NCBI GenBank assembly: GCA_947448025.1
Contig: CANFLV010000003.1
Span: forward strand, 1-64,000
DNA: 64,000 nt
Direction of reading: 5' to 3'
Source of the DNA: Oxalobacteraceae bacterium
GTDB lineage: Bacteria; Pseudomonadota; Gammaproteobacteria; Burkholderiales; Burkholderiaceae_D
The position numbers were made by a program, and so were the translations under genes. Position 1 is the first letter of the stretch. Each line of letters opens with the position of its first letter. Positions 25,268-35,108 of this stretch are shown one piece after another. The notes beneath the pieces were generated by a model. It was not told the DNA's origin and did no database searches. It worked only from the letters and a program-made list of their open reading frames with translations.

Positions 25268-26905
25268 ATGGCCTTGATCCACCCTGCCGGCTGGCGCGAA
25301 ATGGCCAGCACCGGCACCGCCCTGCGCGAAATCGCGACCCTGCATCTGCTGGCGCAGAGCCTGCCCGATGCCTACAGCATTTATCACGGCGTGCACTGGA
25401 CGAATGTCGACAAAGGCTTTTCTGCCTATGGCGAAATCGATTTCATCCTCATGGCGCCCGATGGCCGGCTGCTGCTGATCGAACAGAAATCCGGCTTTCT
25501 CGAAGAAACCGCCGACGGCCTGATCAAGAAACCGCTCGGCCGCGACATGCACATCCAGGTCGAGATCACGCGCACCATCCGCAGCCTCATGGCACGCTTT
25601 GCCCAGACCGGCGGCCAGCTTGACATCGACTACCTGCTGTACTGTCCCGACTATCACATCAGGCAGCCGCAGCATGCCGGCATTGAAGCGACGCGCATCG
25701 TCGATGCCAGCAATAGCAGTGAACTGGCGCGCAAGATCACGGCCTTGTTGCCGGCGGCGGAATCGACGCCACAGCGAAAGAAAGTCGAGCGCTTCTTGAG
25801 CGATAAGCTGCAGCTGAGCCCGGACCCGAGCGCCATGATAGGCCAGGCCAGCCAGCTGGTCACGCGCCTGTCGGGGGGACTCGCGACTTGGGCGCGCCAG
25901 CTCGAATTCACGCCGTTTCGCCTGCGCGTGATCGGCACGGCCGGCAGCGGCAAAACGCAGTTAGCGCTGGCCGAATACCAGGCCGCCATCGATGCCGGCA
26001 AAAAGCCGCTTTATGTTTGTTATAACCGACCCCTGGCCGACCATGTTCAGCGACTCGTGCCTGAAGGCGGACGCGTGGCAAGCTTTCATTTGCTGTGCGA
26101 TAGCTTCGCACGCGAACAGGGCCTGCTGCCGGACTATACGCAACCCGACATGTGGCGCCAGCTGGAACAAGTATTTGCTGCCGCGATGATTCCGTCGCAT
26201 TGGCAATTCGATGTGCTGATTATTGATGAAGGCCAGGATTTTTCGCCGGCCTGGCGCGATATCCTGCTGCGCCTGCAGAAACCCGAAGCTCGCACGCTGT
26301 GGCTCGAAGATCCGCTGCAAAACCTCTACGGCAAAGCGCCGGTTGCACTCGATGGCTGGGTCACGCTGCATTCCGATGTCAATTTCCGCAGCCCGCGACA
26401 GATCATCGACATGCTCACGGCGATCGCGCCGCCCATGCGCAACATCGAAGCGGCCAGCCCATTTCTTGGCGCCGAAGTGAAACTGCTGTGCTATCCCGAA
26501 GGCGACCTGGGGCGCATGCAATACCAGACGAAACATGCGATCACGATGTGTCTTGCGGCAGGCTATACGCGCGCTGACATGGCGCTGATTTCATTTCATG
26601 GACGCGACAAATCGGCATTGCTCAATCTCGATGCGCTCGGCACCCATCGCCTGCGGTCTTTCACGGGGGACTATGACTTATTTGGCAAGCCCATTTTTCG
26701 CGAGGGCGAATTGCTGGCTGAATCGGTGTATCGCTTCAAGGGCCAGTCAGCGCCGGCCGTGATCTTTACCGAGATCGATTTGGCGCAACTCGACGAACGC
26801 AATTTCCGCAAACTCTTTGTCGGCATGACCCGCGCCCGCCTGAAGCTGATACTCGTGCTCAGCAACACTGCGGCGGGGATCCTGAACGGGGCATACAATG
26901 CATAA
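25268..26905 (+). CDS. NERD nuclease-domain SF1 helicase
   Basis: 545 residues. Residues about 15-130 form a nuclease-related domain (NERD) of PD-(D/E)xK type, with GEIDFILMAPDGRLLLIEQK giving the acidic and Lys residues. Then comes an UvrD-like SF1 helicase core: Walker A GTAGSGKT (about 222), motif II LIIDEGQDF, motif IV NFRSPRQI, motif V YRFKGQSAPAVIFTEID, motif VI FVGMTRARLKLI. It resembles DNA repair or anti-phage nuclease-helicases of single-gene type. It is isolated, with no methylase or toxin beside it. No ribosome site is seen before ATG 25268. Confidence 0.85.
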   Translation: MALIHPAGWREMASTGTALREIATLHLLAQSLPDAYSIYHGVHWTNVDKGFSAYGEIDFILMAPDGRLLLIEQKSGFLEETADGLIKKPLGRDMHIQVEITRTIRSLMARFAQTGGQLDIDYLLYCPDYHIRQPQHAGIEATRIVDASNSSELARKITALLPAAESTPQRKKVERFLSDKLQLSPDPSAMIGQASQLVTRLSGGLATWARQLEFTPFRLRVIGTAGSGKTQLALAEYQAAIDAGKKPLYVCYNRPLADHVQRLVPEGGRVASFHLLCDSFAREQGLLPDYTQPDMWRQLEQVFAAAMIPSHWQFDVLIIDEGQDFSPAWRDILLRLQKPEARTLWLEDPLQNLYGKAPVALDGWVTLHSDVNFRSPRQIIDMLTAIAPPMRNIEAASPFLGAEVKLLCYPEGDLGRMQYQTKHAITMCLAAGYTRADMALISFHGRDKSALLNLDALGTHRLRSFTGDYDLFGKPIFREGELLAESVYRFKGQSAPAVIFTEIDLAQLDERNFRKLFVGMTRARLKLILVLSNTAAGILNGAYNA

Positions 26906-26920
26906 GCCTTGACCCTGGGG

Positions 26921-26950
26921 CGTAAAAAAAGACTGCCGCAGCAGTCTCCG
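26921..26950 (-). terminator. Terminator of the 43-aa gene (shared with helicase end)
   Basis: AGACTGC (26930-26936) pairs with GCAGTCT (26941-26947) around a 4-nt loop. On the minus strand it runs into seven T residues. It lies between the convergent helicase and 43-aa genes. Confidence 0.85.
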
Positions 26951-26975
26951 TTTATCCCGAATCGATCAGCAGGAA

Positions 26976-27107
26976 TTATGGTGCGCTCATCATCAACAAG
27001 GTGACGCCAATCAGTGCTGCGCCGCCAATACAGGCGCCGAGTTGCCATGCACGAATGAAAACCTTACGCCGGCCAAGCGGAATTTTGTTGTACAAGGAAC
27101 CGCTCAT
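26976..27107 (-). CDS. 43-aa single-pass membrane protein
   Basis: MSGSLYNKIPLGRRKVFIRA then one hydrophobic helix (AWQLGACIGGAALIGVTLLMM). The ATG at 27107 has a strong GAGGAG 7 bp upstream, and a good terminator follows 26 bp after the stop, so this is very likely a real short gene. Positive residues before the helix predict the N-terminus in the cytoplasm. Function unknown. No partner gene. The 349 bp upstream, to 27456, hold no other gene that I see. Confidence 0.7.
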   Translation of the reverse strand: MSGSLYNKIPLGRRKVFIRAWQLGACIGGAALIGVTLLMMSAP

Positions 27108-27456
27108 GATGTTCTCCTCAAACCGAAACAATAATTTAGAAGTTTCATTATAGAAGCGGTTTTTTACAAAAGCATGACGCAGATCACATTTTAAAAATGT
27201 ATAAACAATATGCAACAATTCCTTAATGTACAAAATTATTTTAGCGCGAGCGCATTGACTTTGCCCGCCATATTGGCAATTATTTCCCAGACCTTGCCCA
27301 ACTAAATGTCGACATCCCTTCCAATCGAGCTCGACAACAGCATTAAGAAAAATCGCAAACAGTCTTTGTGGATTGCCCGCGATCGGCTTATAGTCGCTTG
27401 ACTTGAGAAGTCCTGGCCGGCTGGTCAGGCAAGGTCAGTCAGCCGCGGGGAAAGCC

Positions 27457-28485
27457 ATGATGCATGATGCGAAGCGCACAAGGGTCTTTGTTGTTGCTGC
27501 GCTTGGTTTGTTCATTTTTTTGGCAATAGCTATCTGGCAAAAAGATACCCTCTGGTTTTCCAAGCCACCGCCGCCCCGGCAAAAAATAAGCCTTGCCGTT
27601 ACCAGCACCTACATCGGCTCAGGCTTGCTCTATCTGGCACTGGATCAAGCTTACTTCGCGCAGCAAGGGCTCGATGTTACCTTCATCCCCTACACCAGCG
27701 GCCGTGATGCACTCAACGCTGCTTTAGGACAGCGCGCCGACCTCGCCACCAGTGCCAACATCCCGATCATGTTTTCAGCGATGCAGGATTTGCCTGTTTC
27801 CATCGTCGCCACGATTTTTACCGCGAGTCGCGATCATGGCATCGTCGCGCGTCACGACCGCGGCATCGAGCACGTCAGCGAGCTCAGAGGCAAACGAGTC
27901 GGCGTCACCCTGCAAAGTGACAGTCATTTCATCCTCAGCACCATGCTGGCGCGCGAACAGGCGACCTTGAACGATGTACAGGTCGTGAGCATGGCACCGG
28001 AAGCGATGGTAGCCGCTTTGCAAACCGGCACCGTCGATGCCATCTCGACGTGGGAACCGATGATGACGGCGGCAAACAAGGCGCTAGGAAAAAATGCCAG
28101 CGAATTTCGTGTCGAAGGGGGTTACTTTTTTGATTTTAACCTCGTTGGCCGGCGCGACTGGACCGCGGCGCATCCCGGCCAGCTGCAAAAATTGATCAAA
28201 GCCTTGTTGGCTGCAAAGCAATACGCTGATGAAAATCCGCAAGCCGCTCGACAAATCGTCGTCAAGCGCATGCACATGGATCCGACGATTTTCAATTTCG
28301 TCGACTCACGTTACCGTTTCGTGGTGCAGCTCGACCAGAATCTGCTCATCATGCTGGAAGACCAAACGCGCTGGGCGATACAAGCGGGGCTGACCACGAA
28401 CAAGACCATGCCGGATTATTTATCCGCCATCGACATGCGTCACCTGACAGCCGTCAAACCCGACGCCGTCACGATCGTTCGCTAG
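27457..28485 (+). CDS. NMT1/SsuA-like solute-binding protein with membrane anchor
   Basis: 342 residues from the ATG at 27457 (GGGGA upstream). An N-terminal helix (VFVVAALGLFIFLAIAIW) is followed by a charged stretch rather than a cleavage site, so it may stay anchored. The rest is the nitrate/taurine/thiamine-precursor-type binding fold: LAVTSTYIGSGLLYLALDQAYF, DLATSANIPIMF, GKRVGVTLQSDSHF, VDAISTWEPMM. No permease or ATPase is nearby. Instead a histidine kinase begins 4 bp after its stop, so a role as ligand sensor for the kinase is inferred. Ligand unknown. Confidence 0.85.
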   Translation: MMHDAKRTRVFVVAALGLFIFLAIAIWQKDTLWFSKPPPPRQKISLAVTSTYIGSGLLYLALDQAYFAQQGLDVTFIPYTSGRDALNAALGQRADLATSANIPIMFSAMQDLPVSIVATIFTASRDHGIVARHDRGIEHVSELRGKRVGVTLQSDSHFILSTMLAREQATLNDVQVVSMAPEAMVAALQTGTVDAISTWEPMMTAANKALGKNASEFRVEGGYFFDFNLVGRRDWTAAHPGQLQKLIKALLAAKQYADENPQAARQIVVKRMHMDPTIFNFVDSRYRFVVQLDQNLLIMLEDQTRWAIQAGLTTNKTMPDYLSAIDMRHLTAVKPDAVTIVR

Positions 28486-28489
28486 CGTC

Positions 28490-30013
28490 ATGCAAATCAA
28501 AACGCAACAATATGTCAGCACGCTCGTCGCCGCCATGGCCATCATGGTGATCACGGCGACCCTGTTCTACTCCATGGTTCAGGCGGACAAGGCCATCATT
28601 CGCAGCAATCTTGCCAGCAGCATCGTCGCCGGCGGCATTTCGCGCCTGCGGCTAGTCGCCTTCGAATACATCGTTAATCGGCCAGAACGCGCGAAAGTTC
28701 AATGGTTACAACGACATGCGTCGCTGACGAAACTATTGAACCAGGACATATTTCCGGAGCCCGATGAAAAAGCCCTGATTATCGATTTGAAGGAAAACCA
28801 TCAATACATGAAGGAAACATTCGATGCGCTCGTCGCGCTCGACGCCCAGCCGAAAAATTCCTTGCAGGCACGCATGCTCGGACAGGAAGTCGAACAGCGG
28901 CTGGTAACCCAGGTGATGATGATGACCCAGGATTCAGTCACTAAAGGTGCACGCCTGGTTCGCCTGACCGACAGCCGCAGCCTCGAAGCGCAGCGCCGCA
29001 CGACCTGGCTGGTCATGATGCTGGCGGGCGTGATCGGCTTGATCATCGCCGTCAATTTTTTTACTGCGAAGCGCCGCATCCTTATGCCTATCGAAATTCT
29101 GAAGCGCGGCGCGAAAGCCTTTGCCAGTGGCGAGTTCCAATTTCGTACCGACCTGAAAATAAATAACGAACTCGGCGAACTCTCGCAAACCTTCGATCAG
29201 ATGGCGGCGCGTCTGGCGCAGACCATGGCGGCGCTGGAACATAAGTCAGCCTCGCTGCAAGAGGCGAACAAGGAGCTGGAAAGCTTCAGCTATTCGGTCT
29301 CGCATGATTTGCGCGCGCCCTTGCGCGGCATCGATGGCTGGAGCCTGGCCTTGCTCGAAGATTACGGCGCGCAGCTTGATCAGACGGCGCGTGACTACAT
29401 TGACAGGATACGCTTCGACACCCAACGCATGGGTGGCTTAATTGACGACATGTTACAGCTGGCGCGGGTCACCCGCAGTGAACTAAAACGTGAATCCGTT
29501 GATCTGACTGCTTTAGCCAACGAAATTTGCGAACGGATCAAAAAGGCGCGTAGCGGACAAACCATCGCCTTCAATATCGCACCCGGGCTGCGGGCAGATG
29601 GTGATGCACGCCTGCTTGAAATCGCGCTCACTAACCTGCTCGACAATGCCTGCAAATTCAGCAGCACCCGTAACATCGCCCATGTGGTCTTCGGCACAAC
29701 GGTGGCGGAAGAACCGGGGACGGGAGTGTCTGGTGAAGTGTTTTTCGTCGGCGATAACGGCGTCGGCTTCGACATGGCGCATACGCAAAGGCTGTTCGGT
29801 GCTTTTCAGCGCATGCATGCAGCGAGCCAGTTCCCTGGCACCGGTATTGGTCTCGCAACGGTCCAGCGCGTCATGCTGCGCCATGGCGGCCGAGTCTGGG
29901 CAAGCTCGCGGGTCGATCAGGGCGCCATCTTTTATTTTAAGCTGACGTCAACCAGGCTGCCCGTGGACGCGCCGCCATCGCCAGCGCTGACTGCAGACAA
30001 GGATGCCGCATGA
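28490..30013 (+). CDS. Membrane sensor histidine kinase
   Basis: 507 residues. TM1 about 10-30, a periplasmic helical segment to about 175, TM2 (TWLVMMLAGVIGLIIAVNFF), HAMP, a coiled stretch, then HisKA with the phospho-acceptor in ESFSYSVSHDLRAPLRGIDG and an HATPase domain (NLLDNACKFSS, GDNGVGFDM, GTGIGLATVQRVMLRHGG). The HisKA type resembles phytochrome-like Cph1 kinases that pair with Rcp1-type single-domain regulators. That regulator is the next gene and overlaps it by 4 bp (ATGA). It lies directly after the solute-binding protein gene. Confidence 0.93.
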   Translation: MQIKTQQYVSTLVAAMAIMVITATLFYSMVQADKAIIRSNLASSIVAGGISRLRLVAFEYIVNRPERAKVQWLQRHASLTKLLNQDIFPEPDEKALIIDLKENHQYMKETFDALVALDAQPKNSLQARMLGQEVEQRLVTQVMMMTQDSVTKGARLVRLTDSRSLEAQRRTTWLVMMLAGVIGLIIAVNFFTAKRRILMPIEILKRGAKAFASGEFQFRTDLKINNELGELSQTFDQMAARLAQTMAALEHKSASLQEANKELESFSYSVSHDLRAPLRGIDGWSLALLEDYGAQLDQTARDYIDRIRFDTQRMGGLIDDMLQLARVTRSELKRESVDLTALANEICERIKKARSGQTIAFNIAPGLRADGDARLLEIALTNLLDNACKFSSTRNIAHVVFGTTVAEEPGTGVSGEVFFVGDNGVGFDMAHTQRLFGAFQRMHAASQFPGTGIGLATVQRVMLRHGGRVWASSRVDQGAIFYFKLTSTRLPVDAPPSPALTADKDAA

Positions 30014-30450
30014 AAGACAAAAAAATTTTACTGGTTGAAGACAATCCCAGCGACATCGCCCTCACGCAGCGCGCCTTTCGCAAGAATGCGATCAGCAATC
30101 CACTCATCGTCGCCGAAGACGGCCAGCAAGCACTGGATTACCTTTTTTGCAAGGGCGAGCATCATGAGCGCGACATCAGCGACCAGCCCATGCTGGTGCT
30201 GCTGGATCTGAAGCTGCCACGCATCGATGGGCTTGAAGTACTGCGCCAGTTAAGGGCCGATCCGATTACACGGCGCATCCCGGTGGTGATACTGACATCG
30301 TCCAGCGAAGAGCAGGATATCGCCGCCGGCTATGACCTTGGCACGAACAGCTACATCCGCAAGCCGGTCGACTTCAATCAATTTGCCGACGTGATCAAAC
30401 AGCTAGGCATGTACTGGCTGGTCATCAACCAGGCGCCTCCGAGGATTTAA
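30010..30450 (+). CDS. Single-domain (Rcp1-like) response regulator
   Basis: 146 residues, only a receiver domain: acidic pair in LLVEDNPSD, phospho-acceptor Asp in [13 protein letters not shown], Thr/Ser in [10 protein letters not shown] and Lys in [11 protein letters not shown]. The long beta4-alpha4 region and [12 protein letters not shown] resemble Rcp1, the partner of Cph1-type kinases. It has no output domain and so likely passes phosphate or signal on by protein contact, perhaps to the next gene product. Confidence 0.92.
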   Translation: MKDKKILLVEDNPSDIALTQRAFRKNAISNPLIVAEDGQQALDYLFCKGEHHERDISDQPMLVLLDLKLPRIDGLEVLRQLRADPITRRIPVVILTSSSEEQDIAAGYDLGTNSYIRKPVDFNQFADVIKQLGMYWLVINQAPPRI

Positions 30451-30457
30451 ACAGTTC

Positions 30458-32551
30458 ATGGGCATGCCGCTTTCCGTATTGATGGTCGAGGACTCACCGG
30501 GTGACGCTGCGCTGACCTTGCGCCTGCTCACAAAATCCGGCTTCGATCTGTCCCATTTACGCGTCGAGACAGCCGCGCAAATGCAGCAAGCCCTGTACTC
30601 ACAGTCGTGGGACATCGTGCTGTGTGACTTTTCCTTACCGGGCTTTAACGCCATCGCCGCGCTGGCAACATTGCAAGAGACCGGACTCGACATTCCCTTC
30701 ATCGTCGTGTCCGGCTCGATCGGTGATATCACCGCGATTGAACTCATGCGCAATGGCGCACGTGACTACCTGATGAAAAATAATATGGCCAGGCTCGCAC
30801 CGGTAGTCGAACGCGAATTGCGCGAAGCGGCCTTGCGCCGGGAACGGCGGATGACCGAAGAAAGGCTGCGCCTGTCGATTCGCGTCTTCGAGTGTGCGGA
30901 TCAGGCGATCATCGTCACCAATGCCGAAGCCAACATCGTCGCCACCAATCCTGCCTTTGAAAAAATCACGGGTTATCGCGAATCCGACGTCCTGGGTCGC
31001 AATCCGCGCTTCCTGAAATCCGGTCGTCAGAATGGCGTCTTCTTCCGCAATATGTGGGCCAGCCTGCTTTCATCTGGACACTGGTCCGGCGAGATCTGGA
31101 ACCGGCGCAATAATGGCGAAATCCATCCGGCCTGGATTACGCTCAGCGCGGTCAAATACATTGACGGCAGCGTGACGAATTATGTCGCCCTGCTCAGTGA
31201 CCGTACGGCAATCCTGGAAGCGCGCGGCCAAGTCGATTTCCTGTCGCATCATGATGCCATGACGGGCTTGCCAAACCGGGCACTGCTGCGCGACCGCATG
31301 CAGCAGGCGATCGACGAAGCCAAAGCCAGCAATGAAAAGGTCGCCGTATTGCTGTTGAATATAGACCGCCTGCAGCGTGTCAATGACAGTTTCGGCCATG
31401 ACGCCGGCGACGCGGTGATTCGTGAATTTGCCGATCGCCAGCGAGCCATGTTGGCACCCGGTGACACGCTTGCGCGACTGGGCAGTGATGAATTTGTCAT
31501 GGTCCTCACGCATTGCGCCAACGCTGACGAGATCATGGTCATCGCACAAAAAGTCATGCTGGAAGTGGCGCGCCCCTTGCATGTCAATGCGGAAGAATTT
31601 TGCGTTACTGCCTGCATCGGCATTACGGTCTACCCTGATGACGGCCTTGAATTTGCCGAGCTGCTCAAAGGCGCTGATACTGCCCTGTCCTTGGTCAAGG
31701 CGGATGGCGGCAATAGTGTGCGCTTCTTCACGGCCGAAATGAATGCGCGCGCGCTGCGCCGGATTGCGCTCGAAAATCGTTTGCGCTACGCCGTCGACCG
31801 TAAGGAACTGCTGCTGCACTACCAGCCGCAAATCCGGATCAGCACGGGACTGATGTGCGGTGTAGAGGCCTTGATCCGCTGGCAAAACGCCGAGCTCGGC
31901 CTGGTGTCGCCGGTCGACTTCATTCCGCTGGCCGAAGAAAGCGGCCTGATCCAGTCCATCGGCGAATGGGTCATGCATGAAGCTTGCGCGCAAAACAAGG
32001 CATGGCAGGATGCCGGCTTGCCGACCTTGCGCGTGTCCGTGAATGTTTCGGCGCACCAGTTTGCCACGGGCGCGCTACCGTCCATGGTCAAACAGACTCT
32101 GAGCGATACCGGGCTGTCAGCGCACTGTCTGGAACTCGAATTGACCGAGAGCGTCATGATGCGCGACCCCGAATCCTGCTTTCAGCAGATTACCGAACTG
32201 CGACGCATGGGTGTCGCAGTCGCGCTCGATGATTTCGGCACGGGTTATTCGTCGCTGGCTTACCTGAGCCGCTTCACGATCGACAAATTGAAGATCGACC
32301 AAAGCTTCACCCGCAATATCACCACAGATGCGCGCAGTGCAGCGATCACGACGGCGTCCATCGCGCTTGGTCGCAGCCTCGGCACGACCGTGATTGCCGA
32401 AGGCGTCGAGACGCAAGGCCAACTCGATTTTTTACGACATGCCGGCTGCGATGAAATCCAGGGCTATCTGTTCAGCCGGCCTCTGCCCGCTGAGACGATG
32501 GCGCTGCTGATGGCCGAGTACAGCAAAGCCCTGGGCAGCGTGATGCCTTAA
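30458..32551 (+). CDS. Receiver-PAS-GGDEF-EAL protein, likely c-di-GMP phosphodiesterase
   Basis: 697 residues. Receiver (about 5-120, acceptor in VLCDFSLPG); PAS (about 140-250, [20 protein letters not shown]); GGDEF (about 270-430) with degenerate signature RLGSDEF instead of GGDEF; EAL (about 445-690) with EALIRW and the metal/loop-6 motif [15 protein letters not shown] intact. The likely output is hydrolysis of c-di-GMP, with the GGDEF part perhaps regulatory. It follows the single-domain regulator by 7 bp. Its stop overlaps the copA stop by 4 bp on the other strand. Confidence 0.92.
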   Translation: MGMPLSVLMVEDSPGDAALTLRLLTKSGFDLSHLRVETAAQMQQALYSQSWDIVLCDFSLPGFNAIAALATLQETGLDIPFIVVSGSIGDITAIELMRNGARDYLMKNNMARLAPVVERELREAALRRERRMTEERLRLSIRVFECADQAIIVTNAEANIVATNPAFEKITGYRESDVLGRNPRFLKSGRQNGVFFRNMWASLLSSGHWSGEIWNRRNNGEIHPAWITLSAVKYIDGSVTNYVALLSDRTAILEARGQVDFLSHHDAMTGLPNRALLRDRMQQAIDEAKASNEKVAVLLLNIDRLQRVNDSFGHDAGDAVIREFADRQRAMLAPGDTLARLGSDEFVMVLTHCANADEIMVIAQKVMLEVARPLHVNAEEFCVTACIGITVYPDDGLEFAELLKGADTALSLVKADGGNSVRFFTAEMNARALRRIALENRLRYAVDRKELLLHYQPQIRISTGLMCGVEALIRWQNAELGLVSPVDFIPLAEESGLIQSIGEWVMHEACAQNKAWQDAGLPTLRVSVNVSAHQFATGALPSMVKQTLSDTGLSAHCLELELTESVMMRDPESCFQQITELRRMGVAVALDDFGTGYSSLAYLSRFTIDKLKIDQSFTRNITTDARSAAITTASIALGRSLGTTVIAEGVETQGQLDFLRHAGCDEIQGYLFSRPLPAETMALLMAEYSKALGSVMP

Positions 32552-34743
32552 TGCGGTTTCCACCAGCGTAGCAGCAAGGCATTCGCGACTACGCTGACGC
32601 TGCTGAAAGCCATCGCCGCGCCGGCGATCACGGGATTGAGATAACCGAATGCCGCCAGCGGAATGCCGACGATATTGTAAATAAATGCCCAGCCGAGATT
32701 CTGGCGGATTTTGCGGTAGGTCTTTTTTGAAATGTCGATCGCATCTGCGACCAAGGCCGGATCGCCGCGCATGAGCGTGATGCCGGCCGTGTGCATGGCC
32801 ACATCCGTACCGGTCGCCATGGCGATGCCAACATTGGCAGCTGCCAGTGCCGGCGCGTCATTGATGCCATCGCCGACCATGGCGACTGTCTGGCCATCCT
32901 TTTGCAAGCCGGCGACGATACTGGCTTTTTCGGCCGGCAGTACCTCTGCGCGAATGTCGCTGATACCCGCAGCCGAACCGACTGCCTGCGCACTGCCGCG
33001 GTTATCGCCACTGAGCATGACGACCTTGATACCCATGGCCTGCAATTTTGCCACCGCCGCTGCGGCCGTGGGCTTGAGCGTATCGCCGAAGGCCAGTAAG
33101 CCGACCAGTTCAGTCGCACCTGCGGTGCGTACTGCCAGCCATGACACCGTGCGACCGGCTTGCTGATGCTGCGCTGCCGTGGCATCGAAGGCGCTCGTTA
33201 CCACGCCGAGTTCATGCATGAGTCGCGTATTGCCCAGATAAACCGTGCTGCCCTCAACCTCGGCTTGCACGCCCTTGCCCGGTAAGGCCTGCGCCGCACT
33301 GGCTGGACGCAGCGGTATGGCTTCAGTCACAGCGGCAACTGTCACGGCCTTCGCTAATGGATGGTCGCTGTATTGCTGGACCGCGTAAGCCAGTGCCAGC
33401 AAGCGCGCGCGATCGCCCTCGACGGCCACCACGGCAGGCCGGCCTTCAGTCAATGTACCGGTCTTGTCGAAGGCGACGGTGCTGAGCGCATGCGCGGTCT
33501 CGAGCGCCTCGGCATCCTTGATCAGGATGCCGTATTTCGCCGCCACACCGGTGCCGACCATGATCGCCGTGGGCGTGGCCAGTCCCAGCGCGCAGGGACA
33601 GGCGATCACCTGCACCGCGACCGAATTGAGCAAGGCTTGCTGCCAATCGCCAGAGAACCAGCCCCAGGCGAAAAACGTGAGGACAGAAATCAGCAGGACG
33701 ACGGGCACGAACACGGCGCTGACCTGATCCACGAGACGCTGTATCGGCGCCTTGACGGCCTGCGCATCCTCGACCATCTTGATAATTTGCGACAGCATGG
33801 TCGCGCCACCGACGGCGGTCGCTTCCAGCACCAGCAGACCATCGGCATTGACCGCGCCACCAGTGGCGCGGTCGCCGACATGCTTGGCCACCGGCAGACT
33901 TTCGCCGGTCAACAGGGATTCATCGAGATGACTGCTGCCTTCGATGATGCGGCCATCGACAGGTACACGATCACCGGGGCGCACGATGACGATGTCGCCG
34001 AGACGCACATCCGCGACGGGCAGCTCGGCATCACGCCCATCACGGCGCACGATGGCCACCGTCGTACGCAGCGATTCCAGCGCGCGTATGGCCGCAACAG
34101 TCTGGAATTTCGCGCGCGCTTCCAGCCATTTGCCCAGCAAGACCAGAGTGATGACGACCGCAGACGATTCGAAATACAGATGCGGCATAGCGTGCCCGGT
34201 GTGCGCGAACAGCAGATACACCGACAGGCCGTAAGCTGCGCTGGTGCCGATAGCCACCAGTAAATCCATATTGCCCGTCAGCGCCCGCGCCGCATTCCAG
34301 CCCGCCTTGTAAAAGCGTGCACCGAGCCAGAATTGAATCGGCGTGGCCAACGCCATTTGCAGCCAGCCAGGCAGCATCCATTCACGGCCGAACAGCATGG
34401 CCAACATCGGCAGGGCCAGCGGCAAACTTAACACCGCCGCCGCCGCGACTGGCCACCAGCCGGGTAAGCCCGTATGCGCAGGCGCCGGCGCTGCAATGTC
34501 GCCGACGACGCTGGCCTCGTAGCCGGCATTTTCAATCGCGGCAGTGAGCGTCGCAGCCGGCACACTGCCCTGCGCATGCACGGTGGCTTTTTCGGTCGCC
34601 AGATTGACCGAGGCGGACTCGACACCGGGCACGGCTTTCAGCGCCTTCTCGACATGCGCCACGCACGAGGCGCAGCTCATGCCGCCGATATTGAAGACGA
34701 ATTCGGCTGTAGGCGGATGCGCTGATTTAATGACGGACGCCAT
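32548..34743 (-). CDS. copA: Copper-exporting P1B-type ATPase CopA
   Basis: 731 residues with one N-terminal HMA domain ([16 protein letters not shown]), eight predicted helices, the CPC ion site ([15 protein letters not shown]), actuator LLTGESLP, phosphorylation motif [16 protein letters not shown] and [10 protein letters not shown]. It pumps Cu(I) from the cytoplasm. The metal specificity follows from CPC plus the C-terminal [20 protein letters not shown] region. It is divergent from a CopZ-like chaperone, with a CueR-type promoter between them. Confidence 0.95.
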   Translation of the reverse strand: MASVIKSAHPPTAEFVFNIGGMSCASCVAHVEKALKAVPGVESASVNLATEKATVHAQGSVPAATLTAAIENAGYEASVVGDIAAPAPAHTGLPGWWPVAAAAVLSLPLALPMLAMLFGREWMLPGWLQMALATPIQFWLGARFYKAGWNAARALTGNMDLLVAIGTSAAYGLSVYLLFAHTGHAMPHLYFESSAVVITLVLLGKWLEARAKFQTVAAIRALESLRTTVAIVRRDGRDAELPVADVRLGDIVIVRPGDRVPVDGRIIEGSSHLDESLLTGESLPVAKHVGDRATGGAVNADGLLVLEATAVGGATMLSQIIKMVEDAQAVKAPIQRLVDQVSAVFVPVVLLISVLTFFAWGWFSGDWQQALLNSVAVQVIACPCALGLATPTAIMVGTGVAAKYGILIKDAEALETAHALSTVAFDKTGTLTEGRPAVVAVEGDRARLLALAYAVQQYSDHPLAKAVTVAAVTEAIPLRPASAAQALPGKGVQAEVEGSTVYLGNTRLMHELGVVTSAFDATAAQHQQAGRTVSWLAVRTAGATELVGLLAFGDTLKPTAAAAVAKLQAMGIKVVMLSGDNRGSAQAVGSAAGISDIRAEVLPAEKASIVAGLQKDGQTVAMVGDGINDAPALAAANVGIAMATGTDVAMHTAGITLMRGDPALVADAIDISKKTYRKIRQNLGWAFIYNIVGIPLAAFGYLNPVIAGAAMAFSSVSVVANALLLRWWKPH

Positions 34744-34771
34744 ATTTTATTTCCTGAAGTTGTACCCACAT

Positions 34772-34802
34772 ACAATAGACCTTAACATCATGGTAAGTCC
34801 AA
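34772..34802 (-). promoter_or_regulatory. CueR/MerR-type copA promoter with 19-bp spacer
   Basis: On the minus strand a -35 TTGGAC (34797-34802) and a -10 TATTGT (34772-34777) are separated by 19 bp. The spacer is filled by a dyad whose halves read GACTTACC and GTTAAGGTC around ATGAT. The over-long spacer with internal dyad is the hallmark of MerR-family activated promoters, here CueR-like. No cueR gene is in the window. Confidence 0.8.
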
Positions 34803-34889
34803 GCAAAATGAAAAAAGAGTCTGCTGGCCCCTGCCAGTTCAGGCATCTTTAATTTGCAGTCTGTGTAATTTTCTAAGAGGCGAAAAATA

Positions 34890-35087
34890 ATGGAATTTCA
34901 AGTACAGGACATGACCTGCGGCGGCTGCGCCGGCAGGATCACGAAGGCAGTCATGGCCGTTGACGCAGGTGCGGTGCTGCAAATTGATGTGCCATCGCAT
35001 AATGTGAAAATCGCCTCAGCTACCGAGGTGCAAAAATTCGATGCAGCCATCCGCGCAGCCGGCTATACGCCCGTCCTGAAAGAATAA
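34890..35087 (+). CDS. copZ: CopZ-like copper chaperone (HMA domain)
   Basis: 65 residues, a single heavy-metal-associated domain with MTCGGCAGRI carrying the CxxC metal site near the N-terminus and the usual ending AAGYTPVL. GAGG lies about 10 bp before the ATG. Such proteins carry Cu(I) to CopA, which is the divergent neighbour 146 bp away. The name is by fold and context. Confidence 0.85.
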   Translation: MEFQVQDMTCGGCAGRITKAVMAVDAGAVLQIDVPSHNVKIASATEVQKFDAAIRAAGYTPVLKE

Positions 35088-35108
35088 GGCCGGCGCACCG
35101 GCGCTCAT

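Noticed and set aside
31070-32056. 328-codon minus-strand frame over the GGDEF-EAL gene
   Set aside because: Antisense shadow; the plus-strand frame has clear domains.
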